A DNA stretch of 64,000 bases from NCBI RefSeq assembly GCF_004795915.1, contig NZ_CP039253.1, positions 2,108,001-2,172,000 on the forward strand. The letters are read 5' to 3'. Origin of the DNA: Rhodococcus sp. PAMC28707 (lineage in GTDB: Bacteria; Actinomycetota; Actinomycetes; Mycobacteriales; Mycobacteriaceae). This document shows positions 30,139-38,108 of this stretch, one piece after another. Position 1 is the stretch's first letter; every line of letters starts with the position of its first letter. The notes under the pieces were generated by a model. The model had not been told where the DNA came from, did not search any database, and saw only the letters and a list, made by a program, of their open reading frames with translations. A program made the position numbers and the translations under genes.

Positions 30139-30950
30139 TCGACTTGGGGACTCGACCTCTCGGCCACACCGTTCCCTCCGCCGAACTCGACGCCGATCAG
30201 ATGGACTACCTCGTCGAGGCCCTCGGAATCGTCGAGCTACCGGTAGTGCTGGACGTGTTCCCGCGGTTCGATGGGGCTGCCGAGCGAGCGGCGGCACTTC
30301 GACGTGGGTACGACGGTCTCGATCACGACGGATTGTTGCCCAACGGGCGCGTTCATCCCGACCTCGAGATGTGGTTGCGTATTCTGGATCGACCGCGGTG
30401 GTTCATCGCTGCGCGACTGATCAACAGACCCTTCACCAACGATTCTTCGATGACCCGGATCGCTTTGGCGTCCAACGAGAGCGGTTCGGTTCTCGCAGTA
30501 GCTTCGGGTGGATGGCTCCGCATACGCGCTTCGGTCGGGGCTCCGGCGCAGGAACTGCTCGATGCACTCGGCGTGAAAAGACCGTTCGAGTTTCACGGAA
30601 TCGCCGCGGAGACAGATCTTCTGGCGGAGGCGCTCGACGGCGCACCGACCGATCGCGTCGCCACTGCTGCGAGACTCTCCTACATCGGAATCGAGGACTC
30701 GGCAGCTGCCGACGTCGCCGCAGCCATGAGCACATGCTCAGCCCACGCCGAGATCACCTCGGTCACAGTCGGTTCCGGAATTCGGACCGTCGGACAGAAT
30801 CCGGTGGCGTTCTTCGACACTCGGCGTGGCCGGATCGTGGCGACGTCGAGCATGGCAGCGGACGGCCGACAGTGGACGTCGTTGTCGCCTGGTTCGGATG
30901 GACGCGTGCGATCTGCGATCGAGGAGCTCATCACGGGCGCGGCCGGTTGA
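30123..30950 (+). CDS. EspG-family ESX secretion chaperone
   Basis: EspG proteins bind the tip of PE-PPE dimers in the cytosol and keep them soluble for ESX export. The 275-residue sequence has the family layout: an N-terminal segment with LSADQMDYLVEALGI-like character (AELDADQMDYLVEALG), DRPRWFIAARL, a central beta region (SVLAVASGGWLRIR), and a C-terminal TTRRGRI/SSMAADGRQWTSLSPG-like strand pair. The overlap with the PPE gene supports a matched substrate-chaperone set. Identification is by pattern and context. Confidence 0.78.
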   Translation: MERPLIDLGTRPLGHTVPSAELDADQMDYLVEALGIVELPVVLDVFPRFDGAAERAAALRRGYDGLDHDGLLPNGRVHPDLEMWLRILDRPRWFIAARLINRPFTNDSSMTRIALASNESGSVLAVASGGWLRIRASVGAPAQELLDALGVKRPFEFHGIAAETDLLAEALDGAPTDRVATAARLSYIGIEDSAAADVAAAMSTCSAHAEITSVTVGSGIRTVGQNPVAFFDTRRGRIVATSSMAADGRQWTSLSPGSDGRVRSAIEELITGAAG

Positions 30951-30959
30951 TCAGCGCGG

Positions 30960-31625
30960 TCAACTGATCGGATCGTCGAGTGTGCGGCTGCCTTTGCCTT
31001 GAAATGGCAGAACGAAGCTCCCCCAGCGGACGCATGCCCAGCCGCCGCCGGCAAGTGGTGCAAGCTCGACGGTCCCGGTGTTGTCGAGGTGGTTGTCTGC
31101 GGCGAATGCGCCGTCCACACCGCCCAATACGCCACCGACCAGTCTGATGGCAGCACCGTGCCCGACCACCACCACATCTCGTGGATCATCCTCGAACAGG
31201 TATTGCTCGCGTAGTTGCTCGAGGACCGGCACGTACCGGTCGAGAACGCTGCGACCGGTCTCGCCTCCCGGCACCTGGGCGTCGAGATCACCGCGGTGCC
31301 AAGCGCCGTAAACGGCGGTGAATCCGTCGTGCGCTTCCTTGTCGGTGCGGTCTTCCCAATCGCCTGCGGAGGCTTCTTGCAGGCCATCACGCTCGACCAT
31401 CATCGAGGACGTCGCCAGCGCTATGTGTTCGGCGGTTTGCCGTGCGCGCAGCGCAACGGAGGACACGAGCACCGAGGGCGGTCTACCGGCTATGGATTGC
31501 CCGTATTTCCGCGCCTGCTCATGACCGAAATCAGTGAGGGCGGCCCCGGGCGGCCGCGTGTCCAACCTTTTGGCTACGTTGCCGAACGTCTGGCCATGTC
31601 GGACGAGGATCAGCTTGCCCGTCAT
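30960..31625 (-). CDS. Histidine phosphatase-superfamily protein (Rv3837c-like)
   Basis: A 221-residue phosphatase with an intact family motif, LVRHGQTFGNVAKRLDTRPPGA, at the N-terminus. The second catalytic His is in VVVVGHGAAIRLVGG, and the acid-base segment EASAGDWEDR is present. The ATG overlaps the pheA stop as ATGA, so the two are translationally coupled. In mycobacteria the same pair (Rv3837c-pheA) occurs. Small-molecule phosphomonoesters are likely substrates; the specific one is unknown. Confidence 0.88.
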   Translation of the reverse strand: MTGKLILVRHGQTFGNVAKRLDTRPPGAALTDFGHEQARKYGQSIAGRPPSVLVSSVALRARQTAEHIALATSSMMVERDGLQEASAGDWEDRTDKEAHDGFTAVYGAWHRGDLDAQVPGGETGRSVLDRYVPVLEQLREQYLFEDDPRDVVVVGHGAAIRLVGGVLGGVDGAFAADNHLDNTGTVELAPLAGGGWACVRWGSFVLPFQGKGSRTLDDPIS

Positions 31626-32551
31626 CTGTCCCCTTTTCCGGCGCGCAATCCCGCCAACCACTCGATCTCCTTGTCCAACGACGGGGGCGTCCGTCCGGTT
31701 CCCGTGGCGACAGGCCAAGATCCAAGGTATCGAAGTTCCATCTTGCGATGCAACGCTCCGAGAGCTTCGGACACGGCTGGATCATCGATGTGTCCGACGC
31801 AATCGACGTAGAACCGGTAGGTCCCGAATTCGGTTCGGGTGGGCCGTGATTCGATTCTGGTGAGGTCGATGTCGCGGATCCCGAACTCGGACAGTGCACC
31901 GAGCAGAGCGCCGGGCTGATTGTCCGGCATCAACACCACCGCGGTGCGATCCGCCCCGGTGGGGGCGAGCGCAGGCCGCGGGGCTCCGACGAGGACGAAC
32001 CGCGTGCGCGCATTGGCAACGTCGGCGACACCGTGGGCCAATGCCGGAAGTCCGAGGCGTTCACCCGCGAGAGTCGTCGACACTGCGGCATCTGCAAACC
32101 CTGCAGCGACGTCCTCGGCGGCGCCTGCGTTGGAGGAGGCGAACTGCACCTCCACGCCCGGCAGGTTCACCTCGAGCCATTGCCGAATCTGGTTTGCAGC
32201 AATGGGATAGGCGCGGATCGTTCGAACCTCGGCCAGCGTCATGCCGGGGGCACCGAGGATCGAGAAGGCTACCTCGATCTCGGTCTCGGCGAGAATCTGC
32301 AGTCGCGTTCCGACGGCGAGGGCGTCCAGAGTCGGCGGAACCGACCCCTCGACCGAGCTCTCGATCGGCACGACGGCTGCCACCACGTCGCCGTCGCGAA
32401 CTGCCTGCAACGTCGCCGGAGGGCTCGACAGCGGGACTCTCTCGACGTCCCCGGTGAGGCCGAGTTCGTCGAGAACGCCGAGTGAAATGAATTGACCGAG
32501 GGCCATCTCGGTGAATGTTCCCGATGGACCGAAATACGCGATTGCAGGCAC
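31622..32551 (-). CDS. pheA: Prephenate dehydratase
   Basis: PheA decarboxylates and dehydrates prephenate to phenylpyruvate in phenylalanine synthesis. The 309-residue protein carries the catalytic domain (AYFGPSGTFTEMA at the start, VPIESSVEGSV at about 61-71, and the TRF motif at 183-185) and a C-terminal ACT domain for phenylalanine feedback, with the ESRP motif at 234-237. Length and layout are those of the monofunctional enzyme. It heads a minus-strand pair with the phosphatase gene. Confidence 0.96.
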   Translation of the reverse strand: MPAIAYFGPSGTFTEMALGQFISLGVLDELGLTGDVERVPLSSPPATLQAVRDGDVVAAVVPIESSVEGSVPPTLDALAVGTRLQILAETEIEVAFSILGAPGMTLAEVRTIRAYPIAANQIRQWLEVNLPGVEVQFASSNAGAAEDVAAGFADAAVSTTLAGERLGLPALAHGVADVANARTRFVLVGAPRPALAPTGADRTAVVLMPDNQPGALLGALSEFGIRDIDLTRIESRPTRTEFGTYRFYVDCVGHIDDPAVSEALGALHRKMELRYLGSWPVATGTGRTPPSLDKEIEWLAGLRAGKGDR

Positions 32552-32591
32552 GATCCGAGGTTACTGGGTCCACAGAAACGCGTCAGACCAA

Positions 32592-33299
32592 TCAGTCTGC
32601 AAGAAGGCCGGCTGCGAGAAGGACTGCGTGCGCGTCGACCGCGTCGTCCACTTCGATGCCGAGCAATACCGTTCTCACTGCTTCAGCCGCCTCCGGGCGT
32701 AGCGCGATCAGAGCACCGATGTCCGGTTCGGCCAGCGCTCGCAGGATGTCGTCGCCCCGAAGTGCAGCGACGGTGGCCGCGAGAATAGCGAGTATTTCTT
32801 CGCCCGATCGCGCGCGAGCGGAGAATCCGACTTCGGCGTGCGCGACCACCGCGAGGACATCGGCGATCCGACGCGGAGATTCCCATGCTCCGAACCCAGG
32901 AGTGCGATGCGCTTCGACGATCGCCGTCACCGTTTCCATGACGTCGCCCTCGGTCAGATCAGGAAATATCACCAGCGGCGACGGTAGCCGCAGTGACGTG
33001 GCTTCCGCGAGCGTGTCCTCGCGCACGTTCACGTGGTACCTGACCACCTCGTACGAGGCTTGTCGATTATTCCGAAGATCGTCCGGATCGATGTCGAGTT
33101 CGACGACGATCCGACCGAAGTTCTGCTCGGTTCGCACCGAAGCCAGGACCGACGCGTCGATGACCGGGGGGCCGGTGGTGACGGCGTCGGGACAGCTCGC
33201 GGCTTCAGCGGCGGTGCGGCATCGCTGAAGAAGTAGCCCGGCGACGAGCGCCTGCGGATCGGGCCGGTGGGGCGCACCCAAGGTGAGTGGAATGGACAC
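32592..33299 (-). CDS. Hypothetical protein
   Basis: I do not recognise this 235-residue protein. It is cytoplasmic, rich in Ala, Leu and acidic residues, with a beta-rich N-terminal half (NFGRIVVELDIDPDDL, YEVVRYHVNVREDT, LVIFPDLTEGDV) and a helical C-terminal half (EEILAILAATVAALRGDDILRAL...ALIALRPEAAEAV). The GTG start lies close to the divergent iron-box promoter of the DUF2470 gene, with about 106 bp between starts. It may be transcribed ahead of pheA, 40 bp downstream. Confidence 0.6.
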   Translation of the reverse strand: MSIPLTLGAPHRPDPQALVAGLLLQRCRTAAEAASCPDAVTTGPPVIDASVLASVRTEQNFGRIVVELDIDPDDLRNNRQASYEVVRYHVNVREDTLAEATSLRLPSPLVIFPDLTEGDVMETVTAIVEAHRTPGFGAWESPRRIADVLAVVAHAEVGFSARARSGEEILAILAATVAALRGDDILRALAEPDIGALIALRPEAAEAVRTVLLGIEVDDAVDAHAVLLAAGLLAD

Positions 33300-33363
33300 C
33301 GTTACACGGTAGACCGGGGAAATTCGCGCCGAATACTTGCGATCAAGGCAAGCGTCAACTAAC

Positions 33364-33382
33364 TTAGGTTTGCCTCACCTAC
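33364..33382 (+). promoter_or_regulatory. IdeR/DtxR iron box
   Basis: TTAGGTTTGCCTCACCTAC agrees with the 19-bp consensus TWAGGTWAGSCTWACCTWA at 16 positions by eye. It lies 23 bp upstream of the DUF2470 start codon, a position suited to repression by iron-loaded IdeR. Confidence 0.75.
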
Positions 33383-33405
33383 CAGATACCGCATCGGGGG
33401 AACTC

Positions 33406-34173
33406 ATGATCGGCGCCACCACCACCGGACCGTCTACCGCTGAACGAGTCCGCAGCGCCTGCGCGCGTGCGGAAGGTGCAAGGCTGGCGATCGAGGGAAG
33501 CGAATCTGTCGTCACCCTGCTTCATCACTTGCGCTCGAACGGCGAAGTCATAGTTGCGGTGCCGGAGGATTCGGAAGTAGCGACCCTCGCTCGACAACCC
33601 TCGCGCGACGGGGTACTCGCGGTCCTCGAACTGACCGATCATGCACCGCTGGAGCTGCGCGAATCTGTCCGATCACTGGTGTGGCTACGCGGGGAGCTTC
33701 GACCCGTGCCCGCCTCGCTCATGCGGGCGATGGCAGGCGCCGTAGCTGCCGAGCATCCCCACCCGGCGTTGCTCGACATCGGCCACGGAACAATCCTTCT
33801 CCGCCTCATCCTCTCGTCATCGGTGGTCGCCGACAGCACCGGCGCCGAACCCGTCGACGTCGACGACCTCCTCGCCGCCGAGCCCGACCCCTTCTGGGAG
33901 ATGGAGACGAGCTGGCTGCAACACCTCGAGATCGACCATCCCGAGCTCATCGATCAGCTGGCCAGAAAACTGCCGCCATCGCTCCGTCGGGGCCGCCTCC
34001 GGCCGCTGGGGATCGATCGATACGGGATCAGCTTGCGCATCGAGAGCGACCACGGCGACAACGACGTTCGGTTGCCTTTCGCCCAGCCCGTCGATGACAG
34101 CATGGCGTTGAGCCGTGCCCTCCGTGTACTCGCCGGATGCCCGTTTCTGAACGGACTGCGAGCTCGCAGCTGA
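33406..34173 (+). CDS. DUF2470-containing protein (Rv3839-like), probably iron-regulated
   Basis: A 255-residue soluble protein. The C-terminal part (about 155-250: HPELIDQLARKL...RPLGIDRYGISLRIE...VRLPFAQPVDDSMALSRALRVLAGC) matches DUF2470, a domain related to haem-utilisation proteins of the HugZ type. The N-terminal half resembles the flavin-reductase-like split barrel associated with that family (IVAVPEDSEVATLA, ELRESVRSLVWLRGEL). The ATG at 33406 has GGGGGAA upstream, and an IdeR-like box sits just before it, so it is likely induced by iron limitation. A haem or iron role is inference from these two facts. Confidence 0.8.
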   Translation: MIGATTTGPSTAERVRSACARAEGARLAIEGSESVVTLLHHLRSNGEVIVAVPEDSEVATLARQPSRDGVLAVLELTDHAPLELRESVRSLVWLRGELRPVPASLMRAMAGAVAAEHPHPALLDIGHGTILLRLILSSSVVADSTGAEPVDVDDLLAAEPDPFWEMETSWLQHLEIDHPELIDQLARKLPPSLRRGRLRPLGIDRYGISLRIESDHGDNDVRLPFAQPVDDSMALSRALRVLAGCPFLNGLRARS

Positions 34174-34203
34174 GAACACCGACCGACAGGGCACACTCAT
34201 TAC

Positions 34204-35010
34204 GTGATCGCCCTCAAAGGCTGGCTGTCGCCACCCACGCCTGACACCGGCCCACCACCGGACCCGACCGAGCGACGAGCAATCAAGATCGAGATTGCAA
34301 TCGTTCTGCTGGTCACGTTCGGGCTCAGCGGGCTGAGCAGCATCCTCTCGCTCGTCGAGAGCGCGATGGTCGCGGGCAGCTTGTCGGAACAGACCGTCGC
34401 GTTGAACACCTCGAGTTCGAGCCTCGGGATAATCGATCTGCTCTACCAGCTTCTACGTATCCTCCGGCTCTGCGCCTGGGGCGCCCTCGGGATGTATCTC
34501 CTGTGGCGCGCGGGTCTGGGGCCTCGTCTTATCGGCCTTGCGAAACCGAGGTGGAAAAGGGATGCCTTACCCGGGCTGGGTCTGGCCGCGCTGATCGGCA
34601 TCCCCGGACTGCTGCTCTATCTCGTCGCCAACGCCCTCGGGCTCAATCTCACTGTCGTGCCGAGCACGATCGACGATCACTGGTGGCGAATCCCAGCTCT
34701 CGTCGCATACGCATTCGCCAACTCTGCCGCCGAAGAAATCATCGTGGTCGCGTATCTGATCTCCCGGCTCCGACGCCTCGGATTCAGCGAGAATTCCTCA
34801 CTGCTCGCATCGGCGCTGCTACGCGGGTCCTATCACCTCTACCAGGGCCTCGGCGGCGGCATCGGCAACCTGGCCATGGGCCTCGTCTTCGGAAGGTACT
34901 GGCAGAAGACCAGCCGACTATGGCCACTACTGATCGCACATGCGCTCATCGACATCGTTGCTTTCGTCGGTTACACCGCCTTGCGTGGCCATCTCTCATG
35001 GCTGCCGTAG
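34204..35010 (+). CDS. CPBP-family intramembrane metalloprotease
   Basis: A 268-residue polytopic membrane protein. The catalytic motifs of CPBP proteases are present: SAAEEIIVVAYLISRL (two Glu, then Arg), a LRGSYHLYQG segment with the first His, and LLIAHALIDI with the second. Seven or eight hydrophobic segments surround them. The GTG start lies 31 bp after the DUF2470 stop, so it may be co-transcribed with that iron-boxed gene. The LCP gene follows 13 bp later. The substrate is unknown. Confidence 0.85.
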   Translation: MIALKGWLSPPTPDTGPPPDPTERRAIKIEIAIVLLVTFGLSGLSSILSLVESAMVAGSLSEQTVALNTSSSSLGIIDLLYQLLRILRLCAWGALGMYLLWRAGLGPRLIGLAKPRWKRDALPGLGLAALIGIPGLLLYLVANALGLNLTVVPSTIDDHWWRIPALVAYAFANSAAEEIIVVAYLISRLRRLGFSENSSLLASALLRGSYHLYQGLGGGIGNLAMGLVFGRYWQKTSRLWPLLIAHALIDIVAFVGYTALRGHLSWLP

Positions 35011-35023
35011 GTAGAGTCGATCC

Positions 35024-36349
35024 GTGAACGACGACCAGCGGAACAGAGGGAACCCTCGACAGGGTCCCCCTCCCGGCCACCGGCCGCCTCCCGGTTATCG
35101 GCCACCACCCCCGAACCGGCGCTCCCCACCCCCACCACCTCCCGAGGGAACTCAAGTCATCCGTCGGGACGGTCGTCCACAGCAGCAGGCATGGTCCCAG
35201 GCGCCCGAGCCCGGCTCGGTGGCACGCCCACCGAATTCGACACAGCATCACCCGCGCCAACCCGACTGGGCCCCTCGCCAGACCCCACAGCCCTACAGCG
35301 AACAGGGGTACGGCGGGGAACCACCACGACGCAGGACCCCACCTCCCCCGCAACGCTCACCCAGGCGGCCGGAGCCGGCAAAACCCCCGCGTGTGCGCAG
35401 GAAGCGTCACTGGGGTCGCCGGTTCGGCCTTGTCTTTCTCGTATTGGCGCTGCTGGTCGGCGGACTTGTCTACTTCGTGGACAGCTCACTGACACGCGTG
35501 GATGCGCTGAGCAGCTACGATGGCCGCGTCGCCGACACCCCTGGCACCAATTGGCTGCTCGTCGGGTCCGACAGCCGCGCCGGCATGACGCCCGAGCAGG
35601 AAGCTGCGTTGGCGACGGGCGGTGAAGTAGGACCGAGTCGTACCGACACGATCATTCTGATTCACATACCCGAAGGCAGCGGTGCGACCACGATGGTCAG
35701 CCTGCCCCGTGACTCCTACGTCTCGGTACCGGGCAATGGGCAGGACAAGCTCAACGCATCGTTCGCTCTGGGAGGTCCTCCACTGCTGGTACAGACCGTC
35801 GAGGGTGCCACCGGGGTACGCATCGACCACTACGCGGAGATCGGATTCGGCGGCTTCGCCGGGATCGTCGACGCGCTCGGCGGTGTCGACGTCTGCCTCC
35901 AGTCCGCCATCGACGATCCGCTGGCCGGCATCAGCCTGCCTGCAGGCTGCCAGGAGTTGGCCGGATCCGACGCGCTCGGCTTCGTGCGTTCGCGTGCAAC
36001 GGCCCTCGCCGACCTCGATCGAATGAACAATCAGCGTCAGTTCATGTCGGCGCTGCTCGCAAAGGCGACCAGTCCGGCTACCTATCTCAATCCACTGCGC
36101 ATCTGGCCGTTGATGAAGGACACCGCCTCCTCGCTCAGCGTGGACGAGGGCGACCACTTCTGGAACCTGGCTTCGCTGGCATGGGCCATGCGCGGCGATC
36201 TCGTCACGACGACAGTGCCCGTCGCCGGCTTCGAAGACTCCGACGTAGGCAACGTCTTGCTGTGGGACAACGATCGCGCATCCCAATTCTTCGACGCACT
36301 GGCGCAGGACCGCCAGATCCCGCAGGATTTGCTGACAAGCGGTCCATGA
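35024..36349 (+). CDS. LCP (LytR-CpsA-Psr) family protein
   Basis: LCP enzymes ligate arabinogalactan or other glycopolymers from lipid carriers to peptidoglycan outside the membrane. The 441-residue protein has a long Pro/Arg-rich cytoplasmic N-terminus (about 1-130), one membrane helix (134-152), and an LCP domain (about 172-345). The domain motifs are LLVGSDSRAG, RTDTIILIHIP, VSLPRDSYVSVPG, KLNASFALGG, and the Asp/Arg-rich GFVRSRATALADLDRMNNQRQF that binds polyprenyl pyrophosphate. There is no LytR_C domain. The GTG start and short gap suggest coupling to the CPBP gene. Confidence 0.92.
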   Translation: MNDDQRNRGNPRQGPPPGHRPPPGYRPPPPNRRSPPPPPPEGTQVIRRDGRPQQQAWSQAPEPGSVARPPNSTQHHPRQPDWAPRQTPQPYSEQGYGGEPPRRRTPPPPQRSPRRPEPAKPPRVRRKRHWGRRFGLVFLVLALLVGGLVYFVDSSLTRVDALSSYDGRVADTPGTNWLLVGSDSRAGMTPEQEAALATGGEVGPSRTDTIILIHIPEGSGATTMVSLPRDSYVSVPGNGQDKLNASFALGGPPLLVQTVEGATGVRIDHYAEIGFGGFAGIVDALGGVDVCLQSAIDDPLAGISLPAGCQELAGSDALGFVRSRATALADLDRMNNQRQFMSALLAKATSPATYLNPLRIWPLMKDTASSLSVDEGDHFWNLASLAWAMRGDLVTTTVPVAGFEDSDVGNVLLWDNDRASQFFDALAQDRQIPQDLLTSGP

Positions 36350-36424
36350 CCACCGAAATCTGCTGAGGACCCGGGTCCGAACGAGCGGAAATACGTCGAT
36401 TCTTACGCAAGGAAAAGTAAAGAG

Positions 36425-36443
36425 TTAGGTAGATCTAATGTAG
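36425..36443 (+). promoter_or_regulatory. Candidate IdeR iron box upstream of bfrB
   Basis: TTAGGTAGATCTAATGTAG matches the IdeR consensus at about 13 of 19 positions, with the strong half TTAGGT and a TTAG...CTAA symmetry. It is 31 bp before the ferritin start. In M. tuberculosis IdeR activates bfrB from upstream boxes; the weaker match here makes the assignment tentative. Confidence 0.5.
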
Positions 36444-36474
36444 GCAACCGTGGCCTCAATAAGGCTGAGCTTGC

Positions 36475-37065
36475 ATGACAATGCCCTCTGACCAGCCTAT
36501 TCTCTACGACATGAGCGCTGACATCAAAGACACCACACATTCGAAATTTCACGCACTTCTGCGTGACCAGATCCGCAACGAATTCAACGCCTCGCACCAA
36601 TACATTGCCACGGCAGTGTATTTCGACAATGCCGATCTCCCGCAGTTGGCCAAGCACTTTTACGCACAGGCCGTAGAAGAGCGCAACCACGCGATGATGA
36701 TCGTCCAGTACTTCCTCGACCGCGACATCACCGTCGAGCTCACCGGCGTCGATCCGTCGAAGTCCGTCTTCACCGACGCACGCGAGCCCATCGCGCTGGC
36801 CCTCGCACAGGAGGAGACCGTCACCGAGCAGATCATCCAGCTCGCGAGCACGGCTCGCGAAGAGGGTGACTACGTGGGCGAGCAATTCATGCAGTGGTTC
36901 CTCAAGGAGCAGGTCGAGGAGGTTGCGAGCATGACGACGCTGCTCAACATCGCTGACCGCGCAGGCCACAACCTGTTCGATCTGGAGGAGTTCGTCGCCC
37001 GCGAGATGAGCACTCCCGCAGCACCGGACACCAGCGCACCGCGACCTGCAGGCGGCTCCCTGTAG
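36475..37065 (+). CDS. bfrB: Ferritin BfrB
   Basis: An iron-storage ferritin that oxidises Fe(II) at a di-iron centre and stores it in a 24-mer shell. The 196-residue sequence shows the four-helix ferritin fold with the ferroxidase ligands in NEFNASHQYIATAVYF (Glu), AVEERNHAMMI (ExxH) and the later Glu of LAQEETVTEQ and EQFMQWFLKEQVEEV. A C-terminal tail of about 20 residues follows the short helix, as in mycobacterial BfrB. The ATG at 36475 has AAGG about 10 nt upstream; ATG 36511 would give a length nearer the family's usual 181. A perfect hairpin terminator follows. Confidence 0.94.
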   Translation: MTMPSDQPILYDMSADIKDTTHSKFHALLRDQIRNEFNASHQYIATAVYFDNADLPQLAKHFYAQAVEERNHAMMIVQYFLDRDITVELTGVDPSKSVFTDAREPIALALAQEETVTEQIIQLASTAREEGDYVGEQFMQWFLKEQVEEVASMTTLLNIADRAGHNLFDLEEFVAREMSTPAAPDTSAPRPAGGSL

Positions 37066-37084
37066 AAACCTCAGACGCGCTCTA

Positions 37085-37130
37085 CCGAATGTGGAAGCTA
37101 TGCCAGCGGCATAGCTTCCACATTCGGTTT
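37085..37130. terminator. Rho-independent terminator with a perfect 20-bp stem
   Basis: The 20-bp arms 37085-37104 and 37108-37127 are exactly complementary around an AGC loop and are followed by TTT. It begins 20 bp after the bfrB stop and faces the end of the convergent gene, so it can stop transcription from both sides. Confidence 0.92.
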
Positions 37131-37140
37131 CAGCGCAATG

Positions 37141-38052
37141 TCAGCGCAGAGTCACCTGACGGCCACGAAGCCCATCTCGCGAGCGCAGCTGCTCGGACGT
37201 CAGAGGGCCCTCCACCGTGAGTGCCTCGTTCAACTTCTCACCGAATGTCACGGCCGGCAAAGACCACTCGGTCGGATGCATTTCGGGATCGAGATCGAAC
37301 ACCGGAACCAACAGGCCGTGCGCACGGAACGAACCGGCGTACCGCGAGCCTTCACCCAACGTCAGATCCCCTGCCGCATGCAGGCGAGCGAGCGCCAGCA
37401 TCAGATCGTCCTCGCTCTCCGGGCGAACCCACCGCAGATGTGCCTTGGCTCCCGCATCGACCCACCACGCAGCGACGAGACCGTCGCCTTCCAGACGCGC
37501 AGACGGCATGATCGCCTGGTTGGCGCGTTCCACCGTCGCAGCCACATCGGGCGCGGGCTCGAGGCCCTCCGGCAGCCACCAGTTGAAATCCTGGTACACG
37601 GTGATGTCCAGTTGCGCCGACGGGTCGAGGACCTCTGCCAGTGCAGGCGTGTTGCCGTCCGGAGTCGACGCATCCAACGACTCACCCGGTGCGGCCTGCC
37701 GCGCCCACTCCAGAGCGCTCGCCAAGTCGGCCGCGATATTGGGCGAATGCGCCTGTACCTGCAGACCGACGAAACCACTCACCCCCGAATCCGATTCCCG
37801 GACCAACGCGGCAACCGCACCGGGGAGCACCGTCGCAATGGTGATCGTCCGACCGGACGCATCCACCGGCGCCACCGCCGTCGCCGACGGAACGAACTCG
37901 CGCATCGCGACGAGATCGCACTCGGCCGCCACACCCTGGAACGGCCGAACCGGCGCCGCCTCCAGACTTGCGCGCTCGGCTTCGCGTGCAGCTATCAGCG
38001 CTGCACGATTACTGCCCTGTTTCGGGCCACTGTTTCTTTTGCTCTTACCCAC
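37141..38052 (-). CDS. DUF5926-like hypothetical protein
   Basis: A 303-residue soluble protein with a basic N-terminus (GKSKRNSGPKQGSNRAALIAAREAERA) and an acidic, Trp-containing body (DITVYQDFNWWLPEGLEPAPDV, LVAAWWVDAGAKAHLRWVRPESEDDL). The pattern fits the actinobacterial DUF5926 family, of unknown function. The GTG start lies 33 bp before a dispersed repeat copy shared with the end of the GDPD gene upstream on the same strand. I have moderate confidence in the family name. Confidence 0.7.
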   Translation of the reverse strand: MGKSKRNSGPKQGSNRAALIAAREAERASLEAAPVRPFQGVAAECDLVAMREFVPSATAVAPVDASGRTITIATVLPGAVAALVRESDSGVSGFVGLQVQAHSPNIAADLASALEWARQAAPGESLDASTPDGNTPALAEVLDPSAQLDITVYQDFNWWLPEGLEPAPDVAATVERANQAIMPSARLEGDGLVAAWWVDAGAKAHLRWVRPESEDDLMLALARLHAAGDLTLGEGSRYAGSFRAHGLLVPVFDLDPEMHPTEWSLPAVTFGEKLNEALTVEGPLTSEQLRSRDGLRGRQVTLR

Positions 38053-38084
38053 GCCCGAAACCTACACGTCGGACCGCTCTCAGG

Positions 38085-38108
38085 GTCACTCCGCAGGCTC
38101 CGCTCCTA
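38085..38108. repeat. Single copy of the GC-rich dispersed repeat at the GDPD 3' end
   Basis: The 24-bp core is identical to the array copies at 7153-7278 except for the last base. On the GDPD strand it begins TAGGAGCGG where the other copies have CAGGAGCGG; that one base makes the GDPD stop codon. Confidence 0.9.
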
